NCBI RefSeq assembly: GCF_035083965.1
Contig: NC_089729.1
Location: forward strand, 14,744,964-14,808,963
DNA length: 64,000 bases
Origin: Branchiostoma lanceolatum
Lineage: Eukaryota > Chordata > Leptocardii > Amphioxiformes > Branchiostomatidae
Reading direction: 5' to 3'
In this document: positions 23,131 through 33,800 of the stretch, one piece after another
How positions within the stretch are numbered: position 1 is the first letter of the stretch
How the letters are laid out: each line of letters opens with the position of its first letter
Notes under the pieces: generated by a model
Told to the model about the DNA's origin: nothing
Database searches by the model: none
Seen by the model: the letters and a program-made list of their open reading frames with translations, nothing else
Made by a program: the position numbers and the translations under genes

Positions 23131-24480
23131 CCATCTCCATTTCTATGGCCCTATGGCCACGAAGGCTACTAAAGCTGGGAACGAGACCGCTGGTAGAGGT
23201 TTATATTTATGCTAAATGTAGCTATATTTACCATTTCCAGGTCTTTGTAACGACCCGGCCGGGGTTTAACAATGTAAGGCAAAAACCAGGCCATTGCACA
23301 CAACTTTACATAAACGTTAAGTTAAGTCAATCTTATCAAAATGCAAAACATAATTCTATTTGAAAGCGACCTTTGGTAATCCCAATCCGATTTTAGCGCA
23401 AAGGACGCCTACAACTAAGTTACCGCCGCGCTCATTGCCGACATTTGTACGTCGTTTGTGTTTGGTGAAAACACTGGATCTTTCATAGAAGTACAAGTAA
23501 GTAGTAATCCACCACTGTTCATGCGACTGCTAAATGGTACCATTTTAAAAAGTTGTGTAGATACCATTGATTTATATAGTTTAGTTCTTGCAAATGCAAG
23601 TTCTTGCCCGTATGCTGATTGCAAGTACATGTAACATGAAGGGACGGACAAACACTATATAACAATACATTATTTGACTTTTCTATTCTAAATACTAACA
23701 CAAAATTCTATCTTATTTGGGTTTGACTTCTTTTTCCGAGGCAGTGGAAGACGAATAATCCCACTTTATCTGTAATGTGTGGGTTTTGTGATGTTAAGAG
23801 CGAGGAGAGTAGTGTTCTTTTTGTCTGTAAACATGGAGAAATTTGGATAGAATTTGGCGGCCTCTTGGAACAGCGCCTTTCTTTCTTGATAGTAGAAGGG
23901 GCAACTTGAAATACATTTTCTCAATTATAATGGAGTCTCCTATCGTTGAAGAGGAATGAGTGGGCCGAGGTGCGTTTGAATTTACGAAAGGCGACTATTG
24001 ATCAAGAAAGCGAACAAATGCATTGTGAAGTACCGTAAGTACGTAATGGCTAGTGTAACGGTTCGATTTCGCTAATGGCAATCGGGCTAAGAAGTATTTT
24101 ACAAACCATTCTCCTGAACACTCAAAATGTTATGACGATATTCTTGTACTCAGACAAAACTAAAAGAACCAGAGAAGGCTAAACATTCTACCATATACTC
24201 ATTAAGAGGTTATTTTCCAAAATACTATTTTCCAAAGTTCTATGAAGAAACATTCGTGTACTCAGACAAAATTGTAAAACAACATACGTAATCATTCAGA
24301 CAAAATTAACAAAAAACCAGTCGATTACACAGAAAAACAAACAAACAAACAAACAAACAAACAAACAAGCAAAACAAACAAACAAAACAAACAAGATTGC
24401 TTCTTGATCTAGAAGATTGATTGGTTGGTAGATACAGTTCAAAGTGTAATAGCGATAAAACATAGTAGATGATATATATG

Positions 24481-24965
24481 TCCGGACAGAGATTGCAGTC
24501 TCACCGATCCACCGATTCTACCGGTAGAGATCCCGATCAGAGAGTCTGTCGACAGAGATTGCGATCTCACAGATCCACCCATTCTACCGGTAGAAATCCC
24601 GAACAGAGAGTCTGTCCGGACAGAGATTGCGATCTCACCGGTCCACCGATTCTACCGGTAGAGATCCCGATCAGAGAGTCTGTCGACAGAGATTGCGATC
24701 TCACAGATCCACCCATTCTACCGGTAGAAATCCCGAACAGAGAGTCTGTCGACAGAGATTGCGATCTCACCGGTCCACCGATTCTACCGGTAGAGATCCC
24801 GATCAGAGAGTCTGTCGACAGAGATTGCGATCTCACAGATCCACCGATTCTACCGGACAGGTAGAGATCCCAATCAGAAAGTCTGTCGACAGAGATTGCG
24901 ATCTCACAGATCCACCGATTCTACTGGTAGAGATCCCGATCACAGTCTGTAGACAGAGATTCCGT
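24481..24965 (+). repeat. 66-bp minisatellite with alternating variants
   Basis: GATTGC marks the units at 24491, 24557, 24625, 24691, 24757, 24823 and 24895, i.e. steps of 66, 68, 66, 66, 66 and 72. The first five units alternate between a type with CGATTCTACCGGTAGAGATC and a type with CCATTCTACCGGTAGAAATC, so a dimer of about 132 bp was amplified. Because 66 is divisible by three, long repetitive frames exist on both strands. I treat these as by-products, not genes. The downstream flank (24950-25040) resembles 30350-30440. Confidence 0.95.
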
Positions 24966-27900
24966 TCAGGACACTAAGAACGTGTTAAGGTGGTCTCCTA
25001 TTCAGAGATCCTACATTTCAAGTCAATCCATACATATAAAGTTAGTAATACATAAATCGACGTTGTCTTTTAAGGGAATATCTTTAATGAATTTACAGAC
25101 TCTACGATTCTGTTAGATTGTAATTTTTTCCTGTCTAGGCTGACAGATACATCAGATTATCAGAACCGGCAACCAAACTTCAATTGTTTTACCTACCTTA
25201 GAACTGTCGGCTCCGAGACAGCTCACTTTGAAGCTCTGATTGGGAGATTGAAAATGCTTCTTGAAACATCTACTGGAGTCTGAACGCCACGAGCAAAGGA
25301 TTATGGATAATGGAATGTTCCATTTACGTAGAGGGGTTGAATAGCTTCTGACTTCTTTGCATAAACACCATTTGGGTATGTCAATCTGCAGCTAGGCTAT
25401 CTACATGCATATATCCTTGAGTTACCTCCTTGCAAAGTTCTTAACAAAAATATTCCCTGCAGTTCCCCAACAGAACCGCTTGGGACCCAAACCTATATCA
25501 TGTCTTTCCGAGTCCAAGAGCTGTTTTCCACTGGAAAAAACATAACCACAGCATACATGTGCAGAAAATAAGATATGATATAAAAACCGGAAGTCATGCT
25601 ACAGTTTCAGAGAAAGCCGCTAGGGTACTCATGCATATTTGAATATAACTGTCATTTTTCTGACATCTATATCATTTAGATCTAATACACAGCTTCACAA
25701 GTACCGTAGCATATTCAGTACAAAAGATCGATAAACTGGACGTTTTGCTGCAGTACTAGGGTCAGACGCCAGGGAGCTCAAACATGACCTTGCTCTTCGT
25801 ATCTTCCCAAGATCAACCCGCAAACCAAATATAATCACAGTCCATCCAACCGTTCTCATATCATATCAATAAGTTAATATGCTGACCATATACATCAAGA
25901 AACACAGACACGCAAGCAAACAAACAAACAAACAAACAAACACAGATATGCGCAAAACAATACCTTCATTTTCATGTAGGTAAAAACAAACCAAGGCGAA
26001 GTACAAGAAAAGGAATATTCTGTTATAATCCATCGAAATCCACAGTCTTTTCTCTCTTCTTGAAACATGCGTTCACAAATTTATACAGTTTTTCAATTAC
26101 ATCGTAGTTTTAAGATTACATGATATAAGCGAATAACTACTCCTTTGTAACATGCGCGTATTTCTTGTGTAGACGTATACGTATGAAACCTACAAGGGTC
26201 TGTGTATAGTGCGCATCCTAAAATAAAATGTGTTTCATTTCATTTGCTTCTACGCAAGCATTGTTACAGAATGTACATATTCTGTCATCTAGAGTCTGGT
26301 TGTTATTCGTCGGCAAATGTAATAACATCATAGCAACATGAAGTGGAGATGATAAGCAGATGCCACTTTCAAGTGGCATGTAAACTTAAGCCCACTCTTA
26401 ATTAGTTTCCACTTCAATGTACGTCGGTTTCAACATGATGGCCCCAATTGGAAATGCCATATCCCCCTTAGCACCGTATTGTCGCCGCAGATAGTCTATT
26501 GATGTTCATGATGCGATTTCCGAAGCCCTCTGGCACTTTTCATCCAGAAAAATAAGCTCATTTGAACCTTTTTGTATTTCAAAATTGAATCATTAGAAGG
26601 TCTAACAATCATGTTTGACGCAGACAGTTTGCGGGTACGTTTCTATGCCTTTTAACGTCGTTATTTGTCAGTATTAAGTTTGGGGGCTTACCATTAGATC
26701 AGGAACGGTTACGCAAAGTCAAAAGTGTAAACCGCAAGTACAAGTAGAAAACAATTGTGGCAAGCTTCTCCTTTCCTCACCAATTCCAGCATACATGTAT
26801 ATTTCAACCACTTTTAAAAACATTTACTATCAATTTTACACTATGCTGGTTCTTAAGCATTAAATGCATGTTGATGTACTCAAAACAGAGATCTATGCAT
26901 ACATTTATATATATCTAGACATCATATACTATCTACAGAAATTCTGCACATTAGAAGGTGTTTTACATCACAATGTGTATTAACAGTATTGCTTGACGGT
27001 CTACGAAAGCGTTGGCCCGTAACAGAGTCGGCCTTGATAACATGCTCATTATTGAGTCTAATGACAAACGTATTCACGTGTACGCTACTGCTGTCATGCA
27101 AATATTGCAGGCAGTGATGATCAAAGATCACTTTCTAGAAGGTTTGGAGTGTTTACACGTGTAGACGCGCCCACGTGCCAGATAACACAACGTTTCAGTG
27201 GACCTAGAAAAATTAATTTTGTGTTTATGATGACGGTCCTCAAAAAAGCATAAGTGTAGCAGTTTAAAACAAATACCGTTTAACAATGTAAAACTGGAAT
27301 GCATCCGAACACTGATTTTTGACATTTTGATTATGCAGATAATAAAAAGGGTACTACACATTCGTGCAGAGTGTGAATACAGGGAGGCTGAAAGGAAATT
27401 TACAGCACTACTTTGAATTTTATCACTCAGATGTCAGATTGGAAATTGTATGTACCTTGCCAGCGGTCGACCCACCAAAGAGTCTAGGGTCGGCAGGTTT
27501 TTGCTAGGGTCGGTCAGGTAACCAGAAACACGGTATTGTTTACTCATTCTCAACAGTCAAGACTTTATCTTCAAAGGACTTATATCGGTTGGGAAACCAG
27601 CCTAGAAACGCGTATTTTTTCCTCGGCCTCAGCAGTCAGCTGAGATTTTACTTTCAAAGGACCCGTTGAACATTCAATGGTCATTGAGATGTTTGAAAGA
27701 TCATCGGAAGAACCTTGCATCTCCAAGTTGGGATCAAAGAAAGGACATCAAAAGACCATAGACATCTTTGAAAAGTCGTTGAAGGATCATGGAGAGACCT
27801 TGGACATCATTGAGAGATGATTGAGTTGATTAGAAGACTCTGGAGGCCTTTGGGCACCCGCTGAAGGACGGTTGATAAATTTGCCGAATTTGTGTAGCCT

Positions 27901-28120
27901 CCGTTGCACGGTTTAACGATCTTTGAACGGTCACGCCTTGTCAAATTCAAACATCAGTCTTGTCGTCCTAGAATCGGGTTGCCGTTCTCTGGGTGGCAAT
28001 GGGGAGAGGAGCGGGTAACCAGCGGGCGTCGCACGTTTAATAAAGATGGCATTTTCCAGTAACGACTGGCGATACCAAATTTTTATCACGATTTACCTAC
28101 AATTCCCGGTGGCGTCGAAT
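24966..28120. other. Intergenic region, little recognisable
   Basis: Positions about 25460-25985 resemble 40030-40380 in a FAS1-gene intron and end in a CAAA tract plus CCTTCATTTTCATGTAGGTAA, the dispersed LINE-tail motif. Two approximate units of about 110 bp occur at 27480-27660 (CCAG..AACACGGTATT/CCAGCCTAGAAACGCGTATT). Otherwise no gene or structure is seen. Confidence 0.45.
25920..25985 (+). mobile_element. LINE-tail motif with (CAAA)n
   Basis: CAAACAAACAAACAAACAAA is followed by CAAAACAATACCTTCATTTT and CATGTAGGTAAAAAC. The same tail pattern is at 3218-3290, 5835-5875, 7620-7660 and 40320-40375, so this is a recurring 3' end of one repeat family. Confidence 0.55.
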
Positions 28121-28124
28121 GGCA

Positions 28125-28270
28125 CGGGCGTCGAATAGCCGAGTGGCTAGGCTAACGGACGCAAGATCAAGAGGTTAACGGGGACGATTCCTGGCGTTTC
28201 TGGCTAGTACAGTGTGTCCTTGGGAAAAGCATTTGACACCTTGATGCAAAATTGATACCAAACTTTGGTT
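28125..28270 (+). mobile_element. tRNA-derived SINE
   Basis: TAGCCGAGTGGC at 28136-28147 is a near-perfect RNA polymerase III A box (TRGCNNAGYGG). A weakened B box (GGGGACGATTCC) follows about 50 bp later, then a body with TGTGTCCTTGGGAAAAGCATTTGACAC, which matches the CCTTGGGAAAGGCACTTTAC body of the element at 30090. The composition fits the tRNA-headed SINEs I associate with amphioxus. Confidence 0.75.
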
Positions 28271-30090
28271 GAGAAGATGAAAGGTGGTGGAAGGAAATGG
28301 ATGAGCTCTGCCCTCCAAATCTAAACACAATTACGTCCTTAAAGAAGAACCTTAAACAAGAGGGGATGCTTCCTAGTGTGAGTGGATAAAAAAAAACACA
28401 TTCCGGTCACATTTGGGAAGGGAATTTCCCGAGTAGCCTTCGTAACCTATGCTTCTTTCATTAGGTCGGCTTGTGAGTTGAGCTAGTCTCATGATGTTTC
28501 TTACCTAAGGAGAAGAAATGCTGTAGTTATATACAAGTATATGACACCTGTAACCTCGGCCTCGGAGTGACTTTCGGATCAGGTTTGAGTTGAAAAAAGG
28601 TAGCTGTTATCAAATGGCCTTTATAATCATTTGGCGAAGCCATGCACGTGTATCATACAGACGCCCCAGAGATTGTTAAGCCAGTGTTGACCGAAGGTAC
28701 ATAGCATTGTTTTGGAAGGTATAAGGGGGCGAGTACACAAGCGTACGTTTACCTATGTGAACATGCCAGTTAAGACAACATGATAAGCAAACACTAAACG
28801 ACTACTAAATCTTATTTTGGAATTAGGTTAATGATATGTCTGTTTGCTTTTACCATAGGGTGGGTACAGTAAACGGTCCCATGACAATTCCTTGACAATC
28901 CCATGACAATCTGTTTGAAAACCAGACAGTACAAATACGCCACTACCCTTACGGCCTCAAAAAGGCCGGGGAACCTTTACCCTTAGGCCGACTTGATTAC
29001 TTGGACCGCATCCGCGACTGCAATTTTCTCCCCGCCCCTAAAAAAAAAGGCAATACTGTGAGTCATACAAAGAATCTTTAAAATGAGCGAATACATGCCG
29101 TAAATGGATACTCAGGTCGTAGTAGAATGCCTCTTTTCCCATTGCAATATATTCTTGCCATGTAAATCAGTCATCATCAGTGCAACGAAGCCGATAAATG
29201 CATTTCAAGCTAGCCCCGGCCGAATGATGTGTCCTCCAAGCTCCAGGAAAAAGAAAATGATAATAATTAAAAAAGTCATTACATGATATACTGTGTATTC
29301 AGTAACTTACTCAACATTCCTAAACAATAGATTTTATGCTGAAAGTAATTGGTTACATCAGTTTTTACGTGCCCAGAGGATGCCATCCATGTGATTAAAT
29401 CGGTATGGCCTTAAGCAAAAACAGGTTTGTGAGTATTTTTACATTAAATACGCATACGGCATGAGAACACATTATTTATGAATGTACATTCATAATAATG
29501 TGATTAATATGTGCTTTGTATTCTTCTCACGCTCACAATTACTTGACATTAAAAAGATAAAGATTTATTTATAAACTATTTATTTTTGATACCAATCAAC
29601 TAAATTTAGAATTGAGATCATGCTTCGTGTCAAATTAATCTAACGACTGGTGCACCTGGTTCAATTATCAAACAATTAATGTTCCGCAAAATGATTAGCA
29701 TTCAAACGGTTAAAAAATGATTTTGCGATATGAATATGACAACATAGCCATCTTATGATATATCCGAAATCATATCGAATATAGAAAATCAACTGTTATA
29801 GGAACAAGGTAAGAAAGTGTGTTGTTGAACAATGTTATTATTTTTTTCGTACGTAGCTAAGATTACTGGATATTTCATGCTTGATATGTTGACTTCGTAA
29901 CTAGATCGATAAGTATGACAGGGCCGAGATTGCAACCTCACTAGCAGGTTTGAGAGTGAGAGGGGGCTTTACAAGACGGATATTAGCAGTAGCGGGCGCT
30001 GGTAATCTTACATATGAGCGTAACGACACAATGCTGCCACGCCCCCTTTCTCAAAGAAACAATTTCACTAGCAGCATAGCGATCTGTGAG
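28271..30090. other. Intergenic region, no gene seen
   Basis: No coding region is recognised. Positions 29940-30055 carry a segment (GGATATTAGCAGTAGCGGG, then CTTTCTCAAAGAAACAA) also found in introns of FAS1 genes 1 and 2 (31922-32030 and 37655-37730). Confidence 0.45.
29940..30055 (+). repeat. Dispersed repeat R2, copy 1
   Basis: About 115 bp with GATATTAGCAGTAGCGGG, GGTAATCTTAC and CGCCCCCTTTCTCAAAGAAA. Copies occur at 31922-32030 (intron 2 of FAS1 gene 1) and 37655-37735 (intron 2 of gene 2). This copy also includes GTGAGAGGGGGCTT, the end of the MITE found at 31689-31935. Confidence 0.7.
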
Positions 30091-30093
30091 ACG

Positions 30094-30330
30094 TCGGCGT
30101 GGCGTAACGTTTAGAGCCTTGAACTCGGAATCAATAGGTCCCGAGTTCGATACTCACTAGGCCCCGACGTTGTGCCCTTGGGAAAGGCACTTTACATTAC
30201 CTTCCCGGACGGTGGAGTGACGCCCACCGAGCCTATTTGGCTAATCTGTTAAACTGTGTGCCAAAAAACACACTGCGGATTTGGTTGCCGATGTGCCAAC
30301 ATCTAGCACATTTGCCACTGAGAACCGTTA
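30094..30330 (+). mobile_element. tRNA-derived SINE
   Basis: The tRNA-like head (GTGGCGTAACGTTTAGAGCC, then B box GAGTTCGATAC near 30143) is followed by TGTGCCCTTGGGAAAGGCAC and TTTACATTACCTTCC. This is the same SINE architecture as at 28125 and, inverted, at 31208. It lies about 260 bp upstream of the FAS1 gene 1 promoter block. Confidence 0.8.
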
Positions 30331-30589
30331 ATTTTTTATAGCGATCTGTCGACATAGACTCCGATCAGGGTGTTGGCAATGTGTTAGGGTGGTCTCCCAT
30401 TTATAGATTATGAGCTTTAAGCCAATCCATTGATCTAAATGATATGAATCTAGATTTTGCCAGATTACAATCTTTAACCTGATTAATACATGATACACGC
30501 ACAAATTGAGAGAGAAAGATAGATAGAAAGAGAGATAGACAAAGAGAGACGTTTAAACACCGATTAAGGCCCTTTCATAAACAAAGAAG

Positions 30590-30800
30590 CACGTGCTTTC
30601 CTTATGCAACGTTGCTTTTCTTATGCAACGTTGTCTTTCTTAGGCAACAGGTCAAAGGTCGTGTACCTAGAAGTTACCTAACGTTGGCTCAAGTTACATA
30701 ACACGGTTGATCACATGAGGAAGCACATGATCTTTCGACCAATCAAATTCCTCGCCGTAAATTCCTTTACCTAGCAACGAAGGGCATATATAACAAAGAC
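30590..30800 (+). promoter_or_regulatory. FAS1 gene 1 promoter block
   Basis: Elements in order: a CACGTG E-box (30590-30595); two copies of TTATGCAACGTTG (30602 and 30621), similar to C/EBP sites; a perfect direct repeat AGGTCAAAGGTC (30649-30660), the DR1 pattern bound by HNF4/RXR-type nuclear receptors; CCAAT (30739-30743); and a TATA-like CATATATAAC (30785-30794). The ATG is at 30880. The E-box, DR1, CCAAT and TATA positions are kept in front of gene 2, which supports function. Factor identity is inferred from motif only. Confidence 0.65.
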
Positions 30801-30879
30801 TCACTTCCATGATAATTCAGTCCACTCTTCAAGTTAGTACTAGATTTTACAAGTTTGTTCAAGGTGTAAGAGACTAAAC

Positions 30880-33800
30880 ATGAAGTTCGTAGTTGCTGTG
30901 TTCTGCTTCGCCTTTGCGGCAAGTGCACACGCCAAAACGGTTGTAGACGTGCTGCAAGACCTCGGGACGGAAAAGACGCTGATAGCGCTGGTACAGCAAG
31001 CCGGTCTGGTGTCCGCTCTGGAAGGCAAAGGTATAGTTAAGTTGCATTTTTTTTACTGTTCTGTTCGTGATATATAGGTATTTAAATGTGTTGCGAATAT
31101 CTAAAGTGCTGTTATGAATATCTTTTGAGTCCTACTTTTACTTCGCTTTTTGACAGGCAAGGACAACGTTGCACTGGACTCAAGTGTTTCATAACTTATA
31201 TTATCAGTGCCACGTACATATACCCATTTTTACACCTTTGTGGAGTGAGGAAAGTCGTGTTAAGTGCCTTTCCCAAGGACACTATATCGGTGGCGTCAGG
31301 GGGATTCGAAATCGGGGCCCCTTGGTTCTGGGCCGAACACCCTGCCATTACGCCACACGTCCATTCATTATGTAAATCTCAAATGTAAGTTTGGGAAGCA
31401 AATGTGTGTTAACAAATGTTACATTTTGCTTGCATTTCTCTATTTTGAAAGAAAGTTTCTAAACTGTATTCTATGTCGTTCTTTTATAGGTCCTTTCACG
31501 GTGTTTGCGCCGTCGGACGCTGCGTTTGCTGCCCTGCCCAAAGAACTGGTGAAGACCCTGGAATCCAACAAAACTCTGTTGACACAGGTAGGGTAAAAAA
31601 AAAAAAATAGGTCACTTACTTTGCAAAACCTACGTCTACCGTCCAGCAACAATATGGTATCGACGAATGCAGATAGCAACGACAGTCTAAGCCCCCCTCT
31701 CACTGGACCCGCGGCACGCTGGCGGCGTCACTGCGTCCTAAACTGGATTTATGTTAACCTTGACTTTATAATGGGAGCATCATTCAAAACGTACAAATAT
31801 GACCAAAAAGACAGCAAAACACACAAAGCTTAATAAGATTCTGTTTTTGTCGATGAAATTCGTTGAGTGCTTTGTCAATTCCATCGGCCGCAGCGACGCC
31901 GCCAGCGTGCCGCGGGTCTTGTGAGAGGGGGGCTTTACAAAACGGATATTAGCAGTAGCGGGTGCTGGTAATCTTACGTGTGAGCGTAACGACTCTATGC
32001 TGCCACGCCTCCTTTCTCAAAGAAACAATTACTACTGCAAGCAGTACAACAATGCCAGACAGACCTGAACCCAAAGGAACAGTGACATCGTTAGCAAGTG
32101 CTTCAGAATTCCACATTGGGTTTGGCTTGAAAACAGAACTTCTCGAAAGTAATGCACCTATTTTAATGTTAAGTCATCAGTTACATAGTGTTGTGTGTTA
32201 AGCACACACAATTGTACAAATGAAGAACACACGCGATTGTAATAAGCGTGTTGCAAACTGACCTATTTAATAGTGGCCTTTGCTCTGATGTGCAGGTGGT
32301 GATCTTTCCCTCGTAGCTTCTGAATTTTACACTACCGCATCTTCTTACTAACCGGCAGAAAACAATTGACGACACCATTTCTTTACCCTGGGTTCCAGAC
32401 TGTTTATCGGGCCTTTTAGCCGGTTCCTTCTAGCCGGTACCTTGTAGTCAGTTCCTTCGGCGGCACAGAGACCCCAGCCCGCAGAACCCTAATTAGCGCA
32501 CCGGGGGATTTCTAGCCAGGGAGTTGACCGGTCTTACCAACACACCCACGGGCTCAACTCCCCGGAGCGTTGATTAAGAACGGGCGGGCTGACTGTTCTT
32601 GGGCCAGCGAAGGAAATCGCTAGCGACCCGGTACTAGTCTGGCGCCCAGGGTACATTTCTTTAAGTCTTGTCAAGGTTCTCTTCTTGAAGTATATCGCGT
32701 ACGTGTGTACTTAACATTGCCACTGGAAGATGGTTATTACTATATATAACTTTGTAGCAGAAGTTTCTCAATTAAAGCGTTGTAAACAAACCTCTTCTGA
32801 ACTATAGTTCTGATGCGCACTTGGTGACCTTTTAATTCTACTGACTACGCACTGCGTAGGCGTCATGTCGTTAACAATTAGATAGAATTTCCTGTTGTTT
32901 CATGATCAAAGGTGGATAAGTGGCGGGCAGAAATGTCTTGAATCTTGTTTTTCAGAGACGTTCGTAGAAAAACGTCATTTGTCGAAGGAAATTTGCCACT
33001 CCCCTGAACAAGAGAAAAACAGGAAAAGGAACATAAGCCACGGATCCAAAACAATAAGTAAAGGTGGAAATAGAAATGGACTACTTCGCAAATATAAGTA
33101 ATATCAAAATAATAGTAATAACAGCCTCATTGGCAAATAAATATAACAAAATCAGTATCAACCAAAGATAACAACATATTCATATTAAACAGAACTAATG
33201 TTGACAAATGAATATGAAAAGTCCATATCAACAAATTATGAGAACATAAATAACAAAAAGAACTAATAGTGACTGATCAGTGGCGAATACAAATGGCAAC
33301 AAAAACAATATCAACCAAAGATAACAGTTATTAGTCTAGGATTTGATCAAAATGTCAAGAAATTCTAGACAATGTCAGTACAGAAGACAAAAAAACAAAT
33401 CTGAACAAGATGTTTGAAGTTTTTCCGAAATGAAATGCACTATTTGCTTTCTCCGCCATACTCTCAGTCTGCGTATAAATCAAGGTAGTCGTCTTATATA
33501 CTGTTCTTGATTGTTGTCTTCATATGGTTTCAATGTGTGTTCCAAAGACACGCAACAATTCACGTTTGACTGGAAAACGTCGGCTGTCGTAACTCTTTGG
33601 TTGTAACTCAAGAACTTTGTATTTCAGTCATTTACAGATATGAAGAAATTTGATTTGATTTGACTTATTAGGCTGTATAAAATGACATACAGCCATTGCT
33701 GCTCAACTAGCCGGAGGCTATCATACAGGGCTAACCATGGTATAACCACGGTAACATACAATATGCAATAAGAACGGTAGCACTTACAGCGGTAGCTTTT

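Larger units (their letters stand above)
21360..24470. other. Intergenic region of paralogous segments, no gene seen
   Basis: Positions 21480-21890 resemble 23900-24310, and 22500-22650 resembles the inverted segment 23330-23500 as well as 14640-14770. A 78-bp direct duplication starts at 22651 and 22729. A MITE-like element lies at 22935-23130 and a CAAA tract at 24335-24395. Confidence 0.55.

Noticed and set aside
24469-24977. Long repetitive reading frames on both strands (22-residue periods)
   Set aside because: They follow from the 66-bp repeat length being divisible by three. Start codons vary, no homology is recognised, and both strands are equally open.
28125-28200. Functional tRNA gene
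   Set aside because: The A box is good but the B box is weak, no cloverleaf closes, and a SINE body follows.
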